Counted from the stretch's first letter, positions 35,113 through 43,934 are shown. The stretch: DNA of 64,000 bases from an uncultured Bacteroidota bacterium (GCA_903916255.1 CAIWVW010000074.1:1-64000); one strand, 5' to 3'. Notes: a model not told the origin generated them from the sequence alone. Numbers and translations: made by a program.

Positions 35113-35148
35113 CTTTATGAACTTTAAAAACTTTATGAACTTTAAAAA
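35113..35148. repeat. Perfect 18-bp tandem repeat between nuoE and nuoF
   Basis: CTTTATGAACTTTAAAAA occurs twice without a gap (35113-35130 and 35131-35148), preceded by a partial copy (CTATAAA). It fills almost the whole 56-bp spacer between the nuoE stop and the nuoF ATG. Confidence 0.85.
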
Positions 35149-35157
35149 CTAATTTAC

Positions 35158-36489
35158 ATGAGCAGGAAATTATTGCTGAACACTATCGATATTCCGGGAA
35201 TAGAAACATACGATGTATATCGCGCCAATGGCGGATATAAAAGCGTAGAGAAAGCCCTCAAAATGAAACCGGACGATATTGTGGAAGAAGTTAAAAAATC
35301 AGGACTGCGCGGACGCGGAGGAGCCGGATTCCCTACCGGAATGAAATGGAGTTTTATTGACAAGAAAACGCCCAATCCGCATTACCTTGTTTGCAATGCC
35401 GATGAAAGCGAACCGGGCACTTTTAAGGACCGTTACCTAATGCAAAAAAACCCGCATTTGCTTATTGAAGGAATGATTGTATCCAGTTTTGCATTGGATG
35501 CGCATACCTCTTATATCTATATCCGTGGCGAGCTTTTGTATGTTTACCATATCCTTGAAAAAGCCATCAATGAAGCCTACAAAGCCGGATGGTTGGGTAA
35601 AAACATTATGGGTACAGGTTATGATTTGGACCTGTATGTTCAACCCGGCGGCGGCGCTTACATTTGCGGAGAAGAAACCGGATTAATAGAATCACTCGAA
35701 GGCAAGCGTGGTAACCCACGCATGAAACCGCCATTCCCTGCCATACAAGGTTTGTGGATGTGCCCTACCGTAGTAAATAATGTAGAAACTTTGGCAGCTG
35801 TTGTTCCTATCATGAATATGGGCGGCGAAGAATATGCTAAAATAGGGATAGGAAAAAGTACCGGAACCAAACTTATTTCCGCTTGCGGGCATTTGAACAA
35901 GCCGGGGGTTTATGAAATAGAACTCGGTTTGCCTGTGGAAGAATTTATTTATTCCGATGAATATTGCGGTGGAATTAAGAATGGCAAAAAACTGAAAGCA
36001 GTTGTAGCCGGAGGCTCTTCCGTACCAATACTTCCGGCTGAATTAATTATTACAACAGCAAAAGGAGAAAAGCGCTTGATGAGTTATGAATCGTTGGCTG
36101 ATGGCGGATTTACAACCGGCACTATGCTTGGTTCAGGCGGATTTATTGCCATGGATGAAACCACCAGCGTAGTAAAAAACCTGTATAACTTCACGCGTTT
36201 CTATCACCATGAATCATGCGGACAATGCAGCCCTTGCAGGGAAGGCACAGGCTGGATGGAGAAAGTACTTCACAAAATATTGGACGGGCATGGTAAAATG
36301 TCCGACATCGATTTGCTGTGGGATATTCAAAGTAAAATTGAAGGGCGCACTATCTGCCCGCTGGGCGATGCCGCTGCATGGCCTGTTGCTGCTGCCATTC
36401 GCCACTTCCGTAGCGAGTTTGAAGATTATATTAAGAATCCTCAAAACATAAAAGAGGTGAGTTATTTAAATGAGTTGGCAGAGGCGTAA
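35158..36489 (+). CDS. nuoF: NADH dehydrogenase subunit F (51 kDa, FMN/4Fe-4S)
   Basis: 443 aa NADH-oxidising flavoprotein. NADH/FMN-binding GRGGAGFPTGMKW and NADESEPGTFKDR near residues 50-90, the FMN segment GAYICGEETGLIESLEGKRG, and the 4Fe-4S ligands in SCGQCSPCREGT plus TICPLGDAAAWP near the C-terminus. Normal length, start ATG 35158. Convergent with the sugar transporter, 2 nt between stops. It pairs with nuoE upstream; the lack of nuoG or other subunits is notable. Confidence 0.95.
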   Translation: MSRKLLLNTIDIPGIETYDVYRANGGYKSVEKALKMKPDDIVEEVKKSGLRGRGGAGFPTGMKWSFIDKKTPNPHYLVCNADESEPGTFKDRYLMQKNPHLLIEGMIVSSFALDAHTSYIYIRGELLYVYHILEKAINEAYKAGWLGKNIMGTGYDLDLYVQPGGGAYICGEETGLIESLEGKRGNPRMKPPFPAIQGLWMCPTVVNNVETLAAVVPIMNMGGEEYAKIGIGKSTGTKLISACGHLNKPGVYEIELGLPVEEFIYSDEYCGGIKNGKKLKAVVAGGSSVPILPAELIITTAKGEKRLMSYESLADGGFTTGTMLGSGGFIAMDETTSVVKNLYNFTRFYHHESCGQCSPCREGTGWMEKVLHKILDGHGKMSDIDLLWDIQSKIEGRTICPLGDAAAWPVAAAIRHFRSEFEDYIKNPQNIKEVSYLNELAEA

Positions 36490-36491
36490 GG

Positions 36492-37919
36492 TTAATTAGT
36501 AGCCTCTACGGCAGGATATTCTTCATTAACCGCATCAGCATTAATGCCCTGTGCTTTTAATACCGCGCGTACTTTCCAACCATAAAAAGCCAGATACGCA
36601 TAGCAAAACACAGGAACAACATACGCAATATGTGCATTGGAGTTATCTACGATATATCCTTGCAATGGGGGTATGCAAGCCCCTCCCAGTATCATCATAA
36701 CAAGCAGCGATGAGCCTTGTGTGGTAAACTTACCCAAGCCTGCAATGGCAAGTGTAAATATGCATGGCCACATAACAGAACAAAACAACCCGCCACTGAT
36801 AAAAGAAAACAAAGCGAGTGTGCCATTGGTGCATAACCCAAGCACCATCATGCCTGCCGAAACGCAACTAAAAAGGGTCAGCGTTAAGGCAGGCTTATCT
36901 TTCCCGATGAAGAAAATAATGATAGCTAAAACAATAAACGGGATATAATACACATATTCTGAAATATCATTGTGGCTTAAATAATTTACCCCTGCAATTA
37001 CCCCAAAAGCTACAAACGGAACAACTATATTCATTATGTTTTTCCACATTTTGGAAAGATTGAAAACTGTAAGTGAACCTCTCCATCTTCCTATCATTAA
37101 ACTTCCCCAGAAAAGAGAAACATAAGGCGCGATTTTATCTACTCCTATCCCTTTGATAGATGGCATTTGCAAAAGCTTACCGAGATTGCTTCCCGTTGTT
37201 ACCTCTACTCCAACATAAAAGAAAATAGCAGCCATACCTAAAGTCAACTGTGGATACTTTAAAGCACCCAGGCTTTTTTCGGTGTGTTCGTGCGTGGTAA
37301 TTGGCGGCAGTTTAGATAAGCTAAGCAAGATGGCTGAAAGCACTAACATTCCACTAAGTATGAAAGAAGGCAGCTTTACCGCACTAATATCGGCATGGGC
37401 CGCTGAACCTGAAACTTGCCCGAAAAGAGCAAGGCTTAACAACACCGGGCCAATAGTAGTTCCGAAAGAATTAATTCCACCGGCAAGGCTTAAGCGATGT
37501 GAACCCGTTGATGGGTCGCCCAAGGCAATTACATAAGGATTGGCAACTATTTGCTGTAAAGTGAATCCAAGACCTACCGTAAACAAACAGGTGAGTAATA
37601 AAGGATAGGAATTTAAATTGGCGGCGGGAATAAAACCAATGGCTCCAATGGCTGAAATAAGCAGCCCAATTACCAACCCCTTTTTATAACTTATTTTTCC
37701 AAGCGGGTCGCCAACAAAATAGGAAAGCGAAAAATATACAATGGAACCAAAGAAATAGGAAATGTAAAAAGCCCACTCCACCAGTTGGGCTCGGAACTGG
37801 GTGAGATTAAAAAGTTCTTTAAATAAAGGTGTAAGTATGCCATTAGAAGCTGCTACAAAGCCCCAAAAGAAAAACACACTTAGCAGGGTAATGAGGGAAG
37901 AAAGGCGGGAATTATTCAT
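36492..37919 (-). CDS. FucP-like sugar/H+ symporter (MFS)
   Basis: 475 aa, twelve membrane helices. Related to FucP and the glucose/galactose symporters of Bacteroidota, recognised from FFFWGFVAASNGILTPLFKELFNLTQF at the start, LGFTLQQIVANPYVIALGDP, and GGACIPPLQGYIVD in the seventh-eighth helices. Imports a hexose with protons, substrate not readable. A near -7 box (TACTTTTA) lies 26-33 nt upstream of the ATG on the minus strand. Stands alone, without sugar catabolism genes. Confidence 0.88.
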   Translation of the reverse strand: MNNSRLSSLITLLSVFFFWGFVAASNGILTPLFKELFNLTQFRAQLVEWAFYISYFFGSIVYFSLSYFVGDPLGKISYKKGLVIGLLISAIGAIGFIPAANLNSYPLLLTCLFTVGLGFTLQQIVANPYVIALGDPSTGSHRLSLAGGINSFGTTIGPVLLSLALFGQVSGSAAHADISAVKLPSFILSGMLVLSAILLSLSKLPPITTHEHTEKSLGALKYPQLTLGMAAIFFYVGVEVTTGSNLGKLLQMPSIKGIGVDKIAPYVSLFWGSLMIGRWRGSLTVFNLSKMWKNIMNIVVPFVAFGVIAGVNYLSHNDISEYVYYIPFIVLAIIIFFIGKDKPALTLTLFSCVSAGMMVLGLCTNGTLALFSFISGGLFCSVMWPCIFTLAIAGLGKFTTQGSSLLVMMILGGACIPPLQGYIVDNSNAHIAYVVPVFCYAYLAFYGWKVRAVLKAQGINADAVNEEYPAVEATN

Positions 37920-38040
37920 GGAGAATACATATTTATGCGGCTAAAAGTAAACATTTTAGCTTGGTCGGAAGCCCGACTGGCAATAATTTGGCCGTCTGCA
38001 TTATTTTTGATTGGCAGTCTATTGGTGATACAAATTTGGC

Positions 38041-38048
38041 TATTTTTG
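38041..38048 (+). promoter_or_regulatory. -7 box of SRP RNA gene (TATTTTTG)
   Basis: Exact TAnnTTTG match ending 4 nt before the first paired base of the SRP RNA. A weak -33 candidate, TTG at 38022-38024, has a short 16-bp spacing. Confidence 0.6.
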
Positions 38049-38052
38049 CGGC

Positions 38053-38150
38053 GGGTAAGCCTTATACGACCAGCTCCTGCATAACTCCCCCAGGTCCGGA
38101 AGGAAGCAAGGGTACCGTGGTTGAGCGGTGCGATGTAAGTAGCTTACCCT
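38053..38150 (+). ncRNA. ffs: Signal recognition particle RNA (4.5S type)
   Basis: About 98 nt. The domain IV core CCAGGTCCGGAAGGAAGCA (38090-38108) is the Ffh-binding motif, with its GGAA-type tetraloop. The ends pair perfectly: GGGTAAGC (38053-38060) with GCTTACCC (38142-38149), followed by a T-run that acts as terminator. The small form without Alu domain is expected in this phylum. With Ffh it targets nascent membrane proteins. Preceded by a -7 box and flanked by near-direct repeats. Confidence 0.95.
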
Positions 38151-38196
38151 TTTTTATCGGAGCCCGACCGGCAATTACAAAATCTTACTGACATAA

Positions 38197-38228
38197 AAAA
38201 TTAAACCCCTAAAAAGGGGCTTAATTTT
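38197..38228. terminator. Bidirectional terminator between SRP RNA and FKBP cluster
   Basis: Stem AAAATTAA + CCCC (38197-38209) pairs with GGGG + TTAATTTT (38216-38228), loop TAAAAA. A-run on the left, T-run on the right, so it can stop transcripts from either side. It lies 23 nt after the FKBP gene stop on the minus strand. Confidence 0.8.
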
Positions 38229-38251
38229 CGTACTGAATGTTTTTATAAAGT

Positions 38252-39199
38252 TTATTTATCAAGCGGAGAAGTAACCTTTACCACTTCAATTTCAAATAAT
38301 AATGGCGAGTAAGGCTTGATGTCTTTACCCATAGCGTTTGGTCCATAAGCTACACAGGAAGGCAACAAAATCCGAACTTTCTCGCCTTCGTGCATGGTTG
38401 CTATTACTTCCAGCCAACCTCTGATAAGTTGTGCATTACGCTTGTATTGAAATTTGAATGTTCCTTTGCCGCCATCTCCCTTGTCAGATTGGTCGAATAC
38501 TGTACCGTCCAATAACATACCTGTGTATTTTACTTCAATAGAGTCGCCGTCATTAATTTGTTTTCCGAGCGTGCCTGTGCGTTGCAAAATATAAAGGCTA
38601 TCCAATATCCAGGGCTTGGTTTTAATATTGTTGTCGGTTAAATATTTTTGAATGGCTTTGCCTTCAGCAGTTTGCATGTTTTTAGCCTCAACCCTGCGCT
38701 TTTCTATCAGGGCATATTGGTCATCCTTCATCTCCTTTACGGTTTCAAATTTTGTCAGTTTAATATAAAACTTCAAATTGGTACCTGATTTAACAAATGG
38801 AGGAATAGCTTTCAGTTTGAAAGCTTTCAGATAAATAGAATCAGCATTAATAAGGAAGCTGGCACTGTCTCCAACTGCCATCAAACTGATGCCTTGTTCC
38901 AGAGAACCATGAAAACTTTTTTGCAATGAAAGTGGAATTATGCTGGTAGAATCGGTACGCCCGCCTGCATGAGAATCAAATAATATGGAATCATCATCTC
39001 TTTTGTAAACAATACGTACAAATGCAATATCTCCCATAGCAGGTTTTGCCGCTTTTGCATCGTGTTTTAAAAACATGTATTTAATGCCTGTGGCAGGGTC
39101 GGTTTTATACTCATTTTTTGCACCACCGCCGGCAGTACAATTAAAAGCAACCAGAATTGTAAATACACCTAACAGGGAAAATTTTGTAAAATAATTCAT
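38252..39199 (-). CDS. FKBP-type prolyl isomerase lipoprotein (4th of cluster)
   Basis: 315 aa. Signal peptide with cysteine in FNCTAGG, probably lipidated. The C-terminal FKBP domain (about 200-312) has DSIEVKYTGMLLDGTVFDQS, GWLEVIATMHEGEKVRILLPS and SPLLFEIEVVKV. The N-terminal half repeats the FKBP pattern in weakened form, with DIAFVRIVYKRDD, an EQGISLMAVGDSA segment and LKFYIKLTKFET, so the protein looks like two FKBP folds. Periplasmic chaperone or isomerase. Last gene of a minus-strand series headed by the M1 peptidase. Confidence 0.88.
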   Translation of the reverse strand: MNYFTKFSLLGVFTILVAFNCTAGGGAKNEYKTDPATGIKYMFLKHDAKAAKPAMGDIAFVRIVYKRDDDSILFDSHAGGRTDSTSIIPLSLQKSFHGSLEQGISLMAVGDSASFLINADSIYLKAFKLKAIPPFVKSGTNLKFYIKLTKFETVKEMKDDQYALIEKRRVEAKNMQTAEGKAIQKYLTDNNIKTKPWILDSLYILQRTGTLGKQINDGDSIEVKYTGMLLDGTVFDQSDKGDGGKGTFKFQYKRNAQLIRGWLEVIATMHEGEKVRILLPSCVAYGPNAMGKDIKPYSPLLFEIEVVKVTSPLDK

Positions 39200-39208
39200 G
39201 GTTGATTT

Positions 39209-40132
39209 TTATTTAGCGGATTTAAGATTCACTATTTCCATTTCAAAAATGAGCGGAGTATAGGGAGGAATAGAGCCCATTCCACGCGTTCCGTAAGCCA
39301 TCATGGAAGGTATTAGTATCTTTACTTTCTCGCCCTGGTTCATTTTACCCAGAACACTTATCCAGCCTTTTATCAAAGGAATAGGTTGTTTATAGTGTAC
39401 TGGTATGGTACCCTTTCCGCGGCCTTCTGATTTATCAAAAACCTTTCCGTCTAAAAACATTCCGGTATATTTCACATCCAGTGAATCTCCGTCCTGCACT
39501 TGCGGGCCTGTTCCTTTTGTGGTTTCCAGATAGAAAATACTATCGGCATCGGGCTTGGCATTCGGATAATTCTTTTTCAAATAAGCCGCTATATCCGTTT
39601 TCTCCTTTGTTTTATGAGCTTGAAGTTCGGCTAATTTGGCCGCCATCATTTCTTCCTGTGTCTGGAAATCTACCAGTTTAATGGCAAAAGTAAAAGTTGG
39701 ATTTGTTTTAACATAAGGTGGCAGGGGCCTGTTAGTTGGATAATTGAAAGTTTTATAAATTAAGGAATCACTGTTTATTTTAAAAATAGCGCTGTCTCCT
39801 TTTGCCATCATCAAAATGCCCTGCTCCAAAGAACCCTGAAAAGTTTTTTTCAATGGAATAGCCTGTAACAACACTCCTGCCGAGTCACCGCCTTTTATGT
39901 GAGAATCGAGAAAAATAGAGTCAGCATCGCCTTTCGTATTTTTACCCGACCATACCATTACTATGCGGGCCATATCATTTTCAACAGGTTTTACTCCTTT
40001 CGCATTATGCCTTATGAAACGGTACTGAACACCAGTTACAGGGTCAGTTTTAAAAGCCTTCTGCTGCGCATTAATTGAAAATGCGAAGGAAAATGCAACT
40101 GAAAAAAGACCAAGAAATTTGATACCTTTCAT
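39209..40132 (-). CDS. FKBP-type prolyl isomerase, exported (3rd of cluster)
   Basis: 307 aa with a Sec signal (cleavage near ANAQQ, INAQQ), not a clear lipoprotein. C-terminal FKBP domain: DSLDVKYTGMFLDGKVFDKS, GWISVLGKMNQGEKVKILIPSMMAYG, TPLIFEMEIVN. The N-terminal half shows the degenerate FKBP-like pattern VWSGKNTKGDADSIFLDSHI and EQGILMMAKGDSAIFKI. Close paralogue of the gene at 40161, less close to the one at 41144. Spacing of 9 nt to the next gene supports one operon. Confidence 0.88.
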   Translation of the reverse strand: MKGIKFLGLFSVAFSFAFSINAQQKAFKTDPVTGVQYRFIRHNAKGVKPVENDMARIVMVWSGKNTKGDADSIFLDSHIKGGDSAGVLLQAIPLKKTFQGSLEQGILMMAKGDSAIFKINSDSLIYKTFNYPTNRPLPPYVKTNPTFTFAIKLVDFQTQEEMMAAKLAELQAHKTKEKTDIAAYLKKNYPNAKPDADSIFYLETTKGTGPQVQDGDSLDVKYTGMFLDGKVFDKSEGRGKGTIPVHYKQPIPLIKGWISVLGKMNQGEKVKILIPSMMAYGTRGMGSIPPYTPLIFEMEIVNLKSAK

Positions 40133-40160
40133 GGTAAAAAAATTAGGGACCGTTTAAAAC

Positions 40161-41126
40161 TTACTTGGCTGACTTAACACTCACCATTTCAATATCGAAT
40201 ATCAATGGAGTGTATGGTTGAATCGGCCCTCCACCTCTCTGTCCGTAGGCTAAAGAAGAAGGAATTAAAACCTTCACTTTATCGCCTTCGTGCATTTTGC
40301 CAAGTACATCAATCCAGCCTTGAATAACACGGATAACATTAGGGTCTTTAGAATATTTTAAAGAAAAGGTGCGGTGGCCTGCGCCTTTATCGCTTTGGTC
40401 AAATATTTTTCCATCCAGAAACATTCCGGTATATCCAACTTCAATAGAATCGCCTTCTTTCACTTGTTTGCCTTTGCCTTTTACGTTTTCAAGGTAGAAA
40501 ATGCTGTCAGCATCGGGCTTAACATTTGGGTAATTTTTTTGAAGATATGCAGAAATAGCTCCCGGTTCCTGACCTTTCATAACCTGTGCAGCTGCCATGC
40601 GCTTTTGCATTTCGGCTTGCATTTCGGCTTGTCTTTCCTGTTGGGTTTGGAAACCTACCAATTTGATAGAGAACGTGAATGTAGGGTTGCTCTTTACAAA
40701 AGCAGGTACTCTTTCTTTCGGGAAACGGAACGTTTTCATATATAAGGAATCGCCGTTTACCTTGAATACAGCACTATCACCTTTTGCCATCATCATAATA
40801 CCTTGTTCAAGGCAACCATCGAATGATTTTCTTAATTGGATAGCCTGCATAAGCACACCGTTGGAATCGCCAAATCCCTTTTTATGAGAATCAATGAAAA
40901 CGGTATCTGCATCCCCTTTGGTGTTTTTACCTGTCCAAAGCATTTCTATTTTAGCAAAACTGTTTAACTTCGGCTTATTGGTATCACTATCGTTATGATT
41001 AATGAAACGATATTGCACCCCTGTTTTAGCATCGGTTTTAAACTCTCCCGAACCTCCGCAGGAAGTCATTATTGCTGCTGTTGCAAATGAAAATAAAATA
41101 AAATTAATTGTTGTCCTGGTTCTCAT
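40161..41126 (-). CDS. FKBP-type prolyl isomerase lipoprotein (2nd of cluster)
   Basis: 321 aa lipoprotein with cysteine in AIMTSCGG. C-terminal FKBP domain: DSIEVGYTGMFLDGKIFDQS, GWIDVLGKMHEGDKVKVLIPSSLAYG, TPLIFDIEMVS. The N-terminal half repeats LWTGKNTKGDADTVFIDSH and EQGIMMMAKGDSAVFKV. An EMQAEMQKRMAAAQ stretch between the halves is a short coiled insertion (about residues 175-195). The best conserved member of the four, with the YTG, FD and LAYG residues of active FKBPs. Confidence 0.89.
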   Translation of the reverse strand: MRTRTTINFILFSFATAAIMTSCGGSGEFKTDAKTGVQYRFINHNDSDTNKPKLNSFAKIEMLWTGKNTKGDADTVFIDSHKKGFGDSNGVLMQAIQLRKSFDGCLEQGIMMMAKGDSAVFKVNGDSLYMKTFRFPKERVPAFVKSNPTFTFSIKLVGFQTQQERQAEMQAEMQKRMAAAQVMKGQEPGAISAYLQKNYPNVKPDADSIFYLENVKGKGKQVKEGDSIEVGYTGMFLDGKIFDQSDKGAGHRTFSLKYSKDPNVIRVIQGWIDVLGKMHEGDKVKVLIPSSLAYGQRGGGPIQPYTPLIFDIEMVSVKSAK

Positions 41127-41143
41127 TGGAACGTATTGTTTAG

Positions 41144-42040
41144 TTATTTTTTCAGAGTCTCTTTTACCTTTAACATTGTAACCTCATATACTATTGTTGT
41201 ATAGGGGGGAACAATACCTGTGGATGACCCTTTTTCTCCAAAGGCGGAGTGCGAAGGTATAATAATTTTTGCTTTCTCACCCTCTCTCATTTTTTTTATA
41301 CCTCTTTCCAAGCCACTTATTACTTGCCCCGAATCGCCTATTACAAAGTCGAGCGGGTCATTTACAGGAATAGAATCGAAGGTTTTATGGTTTAAAAAAT
41401 AGCCTGTGTATGAAATAGTTACCCTACACCCGGCGGTAATCTCCGGTCCATTTCCTTGCAACATGGGAATGAGGTAAATATCCCCGTTTTTATCAGAATC
41501 GGGAACATTATTATACAGCAAATAACGAGTAAGTTCAACTTGTTCCCTAATTTCTTTGTCTTTGCCTAAAAGGGCATATTTTTCCAGTTTGGCTTTTAAT
41601 TGGGTCGAATCTAGTATTGCAGCTATGCGGATATTTACCTTTACCATGCTATCAGAAATGGAATAAGCCAATTTCAAACCTCCACCTAATATCATATCCT
41701 TTTTTACTATCAGATTTATGCTGTCGCCTTCATTGCATTTCAGCAGCATTTTACGATAGGTATTGCTTTTTAAAACAGAATCATAGGGTATAAGCATTGT
41801 AAAAGGGTACCACAATCCGCGTGAATCCCAAAAAACAGAATCATTCATTCGGGCATAGTTAATAAAAACCTCCAGGGTTTTCCCGGGCGCAACTCTAACT
41901 CCCTTCACCCCCAAGTCGGCATATTTGTAATAGATTCCATTATCGTACACCATATATCCTTTATAAGGACCCTGTTTTTTATTGAAACTGCAGGAGTAAA
42001 TAAACAGGATAACAAATAGAAAAAGGAACCTTTTCTGCAT
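41144..42040 (-). CDS. FKBP-type prolyl isomerase lipoprotein (1st of cluster, divergent)
   Basis: 298 aa from ATG 42040 (MQKRFLFLFVILFIYSC), with the lipidation cysteine at residue 17. C-terminal FKBP domain: CRVTISYTGYFLNHKTFDS, GLERGIKKMREGEKAKIIIPSHSAFG, YTTIVYEVTMLKV. The N-terminal half is least similar to the others but keeps the layout (LEVFINYARMNDSVFWDSRG, NEGDSINLIVKKD). A longer in-frame start overlaps the M1 gene and is unlikely. It begins 13 nt after the M1 peptidase stop. Confidence 0.85.
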   Translation of the reverse strand: MQKRFLFLFVILFIYSCSFNKKQGPYKGYMVYDNGIYYKYADLGVKGVRVAPGKTLEVFINYARMNDSVFWDSRGLWYPFTMLIPYDSVLKSNTYRKMLLKCNEGDSINLIVKKDMILGGGLKLAYSISDSMVKVNIRIAAILDSTQLKAKLEKYALLGKDKEIREQVELTRYLLYNNVPDSDKNGDIYLIPMLQGNGPEITAGCRVTISYTGYFLNHKTFDSIPVNDPLDFVIGDSGQVISGLERGIKKMREGEKAKIIIPSHSAFGEKGSSTGIVPPYTTIVYEVTMLKVKETLKK

Positions 42041-42053
42041 AAGAATAGTTGAA

Positions 42054-43727
42054 TTATTCTTCCTTTTTGGGAATAACATAAAACTCATCCACATCTACCG
42101 AAAAATCGGACGGGCTAAGATTATCAAGCTGTATGGTTTTCCAATCATTGCCGGGCGTAATGGTTGTATATGTTTTAACACTGTCTTTTATGGCAGAAGT
42201 AATTTTTATTGGCATAATGAAATCTTGTGAAACTCCTTTCCATCTATAATATACTATGGTGGAGGTTCCTTGTTTTTTCAGTTTGTAATAAAATATGGGC
42301 GGAGATGTTTTATATAAATATTCAGTAAAGAAAGCCGTATAGTCCTTGCCTGCAATTTTATTAATACAAGCAATAACCTCACTGGTATTGGTGCTGGCAT
42401 ATTTAAACTTGGTTTGAAGCCCTTTGAGAATTGCAAAAAAAAGTGAATCGTTATTTATAACGTGCCGGAAGGTGTGAAGCATCCATGTGCCTTTAAAATA
42501 CATATCATCATCGTTTTCCGTGCCCTGAAAATTGACATCATAGGGCCCGATAATGGGGTATTGATTATCTATTCTTTTTTGCTGGGTGTAGAGGTATTTA
42601 ACCGACGCTTTATAATTTTGAGTGCATTCAATATAGAGAGCTTCGGCATAGGTTGCAAAAGCTTCGTGCAGCCACATATCTGCAGCATCGGAACAGCTTA
42701 AACTATTGCCCCACCATTCATGGGCGCTTTCATGAATAATAATAAAATCGAACCCGAAAGCATTATTTTTATAGTGGTTTCCATACGCCACGCAACTCTG
42801 GTGCTCCATTCCCCAATAGGTTGTCTCTACCAGTTTGTAACCATCTTTATAAAATGGATATTTCCCAAAATACTTTTCATAACATGCCAGCATAGGCTTT
42901 ACCTGTTGAAAATGTGCTCGCGCTTTATCAGCATTATATTTTAGAACATAGTAATCCAGCGTGAGAGTATCCTTACCATTTAAATAGTAATTGGATATGT
43001 GCGCATAATCGGCAATATTCAAAGTAACATCGTAATTAATAATAGGCACCGAAACAAACCAGGTGAAGCGGGTATACCCATTATCCAAAATTTTTTGCGA
43101 ACGCAAACGTCCGTTGCTAACACACATCAACCCGTTCGGGATATCAAATATCATGCGCATACTATCCGGTTTATCGGAAAGATGGTCTTTGCAAGGCCAC
43201 CACAGGGAGGCTCCGGTACCTTCGCAAGCCACATCGGCAAATAGTTTTCCTAATGAGTCATGCCCCCAAACAAAACCTCCATCCCAGGGTGGTTTTTTAG
43301 CAGTTTGAGGTATGCCGTGGTAGTAAATTTTGATGGAATCCATTTTTCCTTCCGGCAAAAAAAACAGCCTGCCTATATTATTTCTGCGCGGGCTGAATTC
43401 GATAAATACAGCATTGCTGTCTCTTGTATAGGTAAGTAAATTATTGCCAAATAGTATACTGTCTATTACCATATTCTTAAACAGGTCCACTTGCATCAGA
43501 TGAAACCTGTTGACTACTTTAAATGCTATTACATTATATCCTGAAATGGAATGGTTAGCCGTATCGATTTTTAGGTGAAGGTCATAGTAATAAACATTAT
43601 AACAGGCGCGTTCGGGAGTAAGTTTACCACGCAGTGTATCTGCATGGGTAAATAACGGATACTTCTGTGCACCGCAATTTGCGGCAACAAACAATACTAA
43701 AAAAATGTATAAAAATCTTTTTGCCAT
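42054..43727 (-). CDS. M1-family metallopeptidase, exported
   Basis: 557 aa with signal peptide (MAKRFLYIFLVLFVAANCG; the cysteine at residue 18 may be lipidated). Zinc motif HExxH at residues 332-336 in IIHESAHEWWGNSL, with the third ligand in HEAFATYAEALY 18 residues later, and the GAMEN-like recognition loop as YWGMEHQS. An N-terminal beta domain and a short C-terminal beta domain flank it. Shorter than full aminopeptidase N because it lacks the helical C-terminal domain. Aminopeptidase acting in the periplasm. First gene of an apparent operon with four FKBPs. Confidence 0.9.
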   Translation of the reverse strand: MAKRFLYIFLVLFVAANCGAQKYPLFTHADTLRGKLTPERACYNVYYYDLHLKIDTANHSISGYNVIAFKVVNRFHLMQVDLFKNMVIDSILFGNNLLTYTRDSNAVFIEFSPRRNNIGRLFFLPEGKMDSIKIYYHGIPQTAKKPPWDGGFVWGHDSLGKLFADVACEGTGASLWWPCKDHLSDKPDSMRMIFDIPNGLMCVSNGRLRSQKILDNGYTRFTWFVSVPIINYDVTLNIADYAHISNYYLNGKDTLTLDYYVLKYNADKARAHFQQVKPMLACYEKYFGKYPFYKDGYKLVETTYWGMEHQSCVAYGNHYKNNAFGFDFIIIHESAHEWWGNSLSCSDAADMWLHEAFATYAEALYIECTQNYKASVKYLYTQQKRIDNQYPIIGPYDVNFQGTENDDDMYFKGTWMLHTFRHVINNDSLFFAILKGLQTKFKYASTNTSEVIACINKIAGKDYTAFFTEYLYKTSPPIFYYKLKKQGTSTIVYYRWKGVSQDFIMPIKITSAIKDSVKTYTTITPGNDWKTIQLDNLSPSDFSVDVDEFYVIPKKEE

Positions 43728-43740
43728 AGTACAATATTGG

Positions 43741-43748
43741 CAAAGATA
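43741..43748 (-). promoter_or_regulatory. -7 box of M1-FKBP operon (TATCTTTG)
   Basis: Exact TAnnTTTG match on the minus strand, 13 nt before ATG 43727. No clear -33 element. Confidence 0.55.
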
Positions 43749-43859
43749 ATTTAATGCCGGTATTGATGTATCGAATTAAGAAGACGCTTCATTTTTCACC
43801 TTGAAAAGAAAATATTCGTAATATTACCTTTTGAAAGGTTTCTCTTTTTCACAAAAAAA

Positions 43860-43884
43860 GAGGCCCCGTTACCAGCGGAGCCTC
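43860..43884 (-). terminator. Rho-independent terminator after TonB receptor
   Basis: Hairpin with arms GAGGC-CCCG and CGG-GCCTC around loop TTACCAG, followed on the minus strand by a run of seven T. Strong terminator for the TonB receptor transcript. The loop is shared with the hairpin at 43935. Confidence 0.75.
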
Positions 43885-43934
43885 AACATACCAATTTACC
43901 TTTCTATCATCATGTACCTCATCTTTAAGAAAAT

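Larger units (their letters stand above)
37965..38178. repeat. Near-direct repeats flanking the SRP RNA gene
   Basis: TCGGAAGCCCGACTGGCAAT at 37965-37984 and TCGGAGCCCGACCGGCAAT at 38157-38175 match with one indel and one mismatch over about 20 bp, in the same orientation on both sides of the SRP RNA. The left copy can form a hairpin (GTCGG / CCGAC). Confidence 0.6.

Noticed and set aside
36492-37919. Part of a fucose utilisation operon
   Set aside because: No fucose or other hexose catabolism genes are adjacent; the transporter stands alone.
38181-38228. A small RNA just after the SRP RNA
   Set aside because: The AAAATTAA...TTAATTTT hairpin is better explained as a shared terminator of the convergent units.
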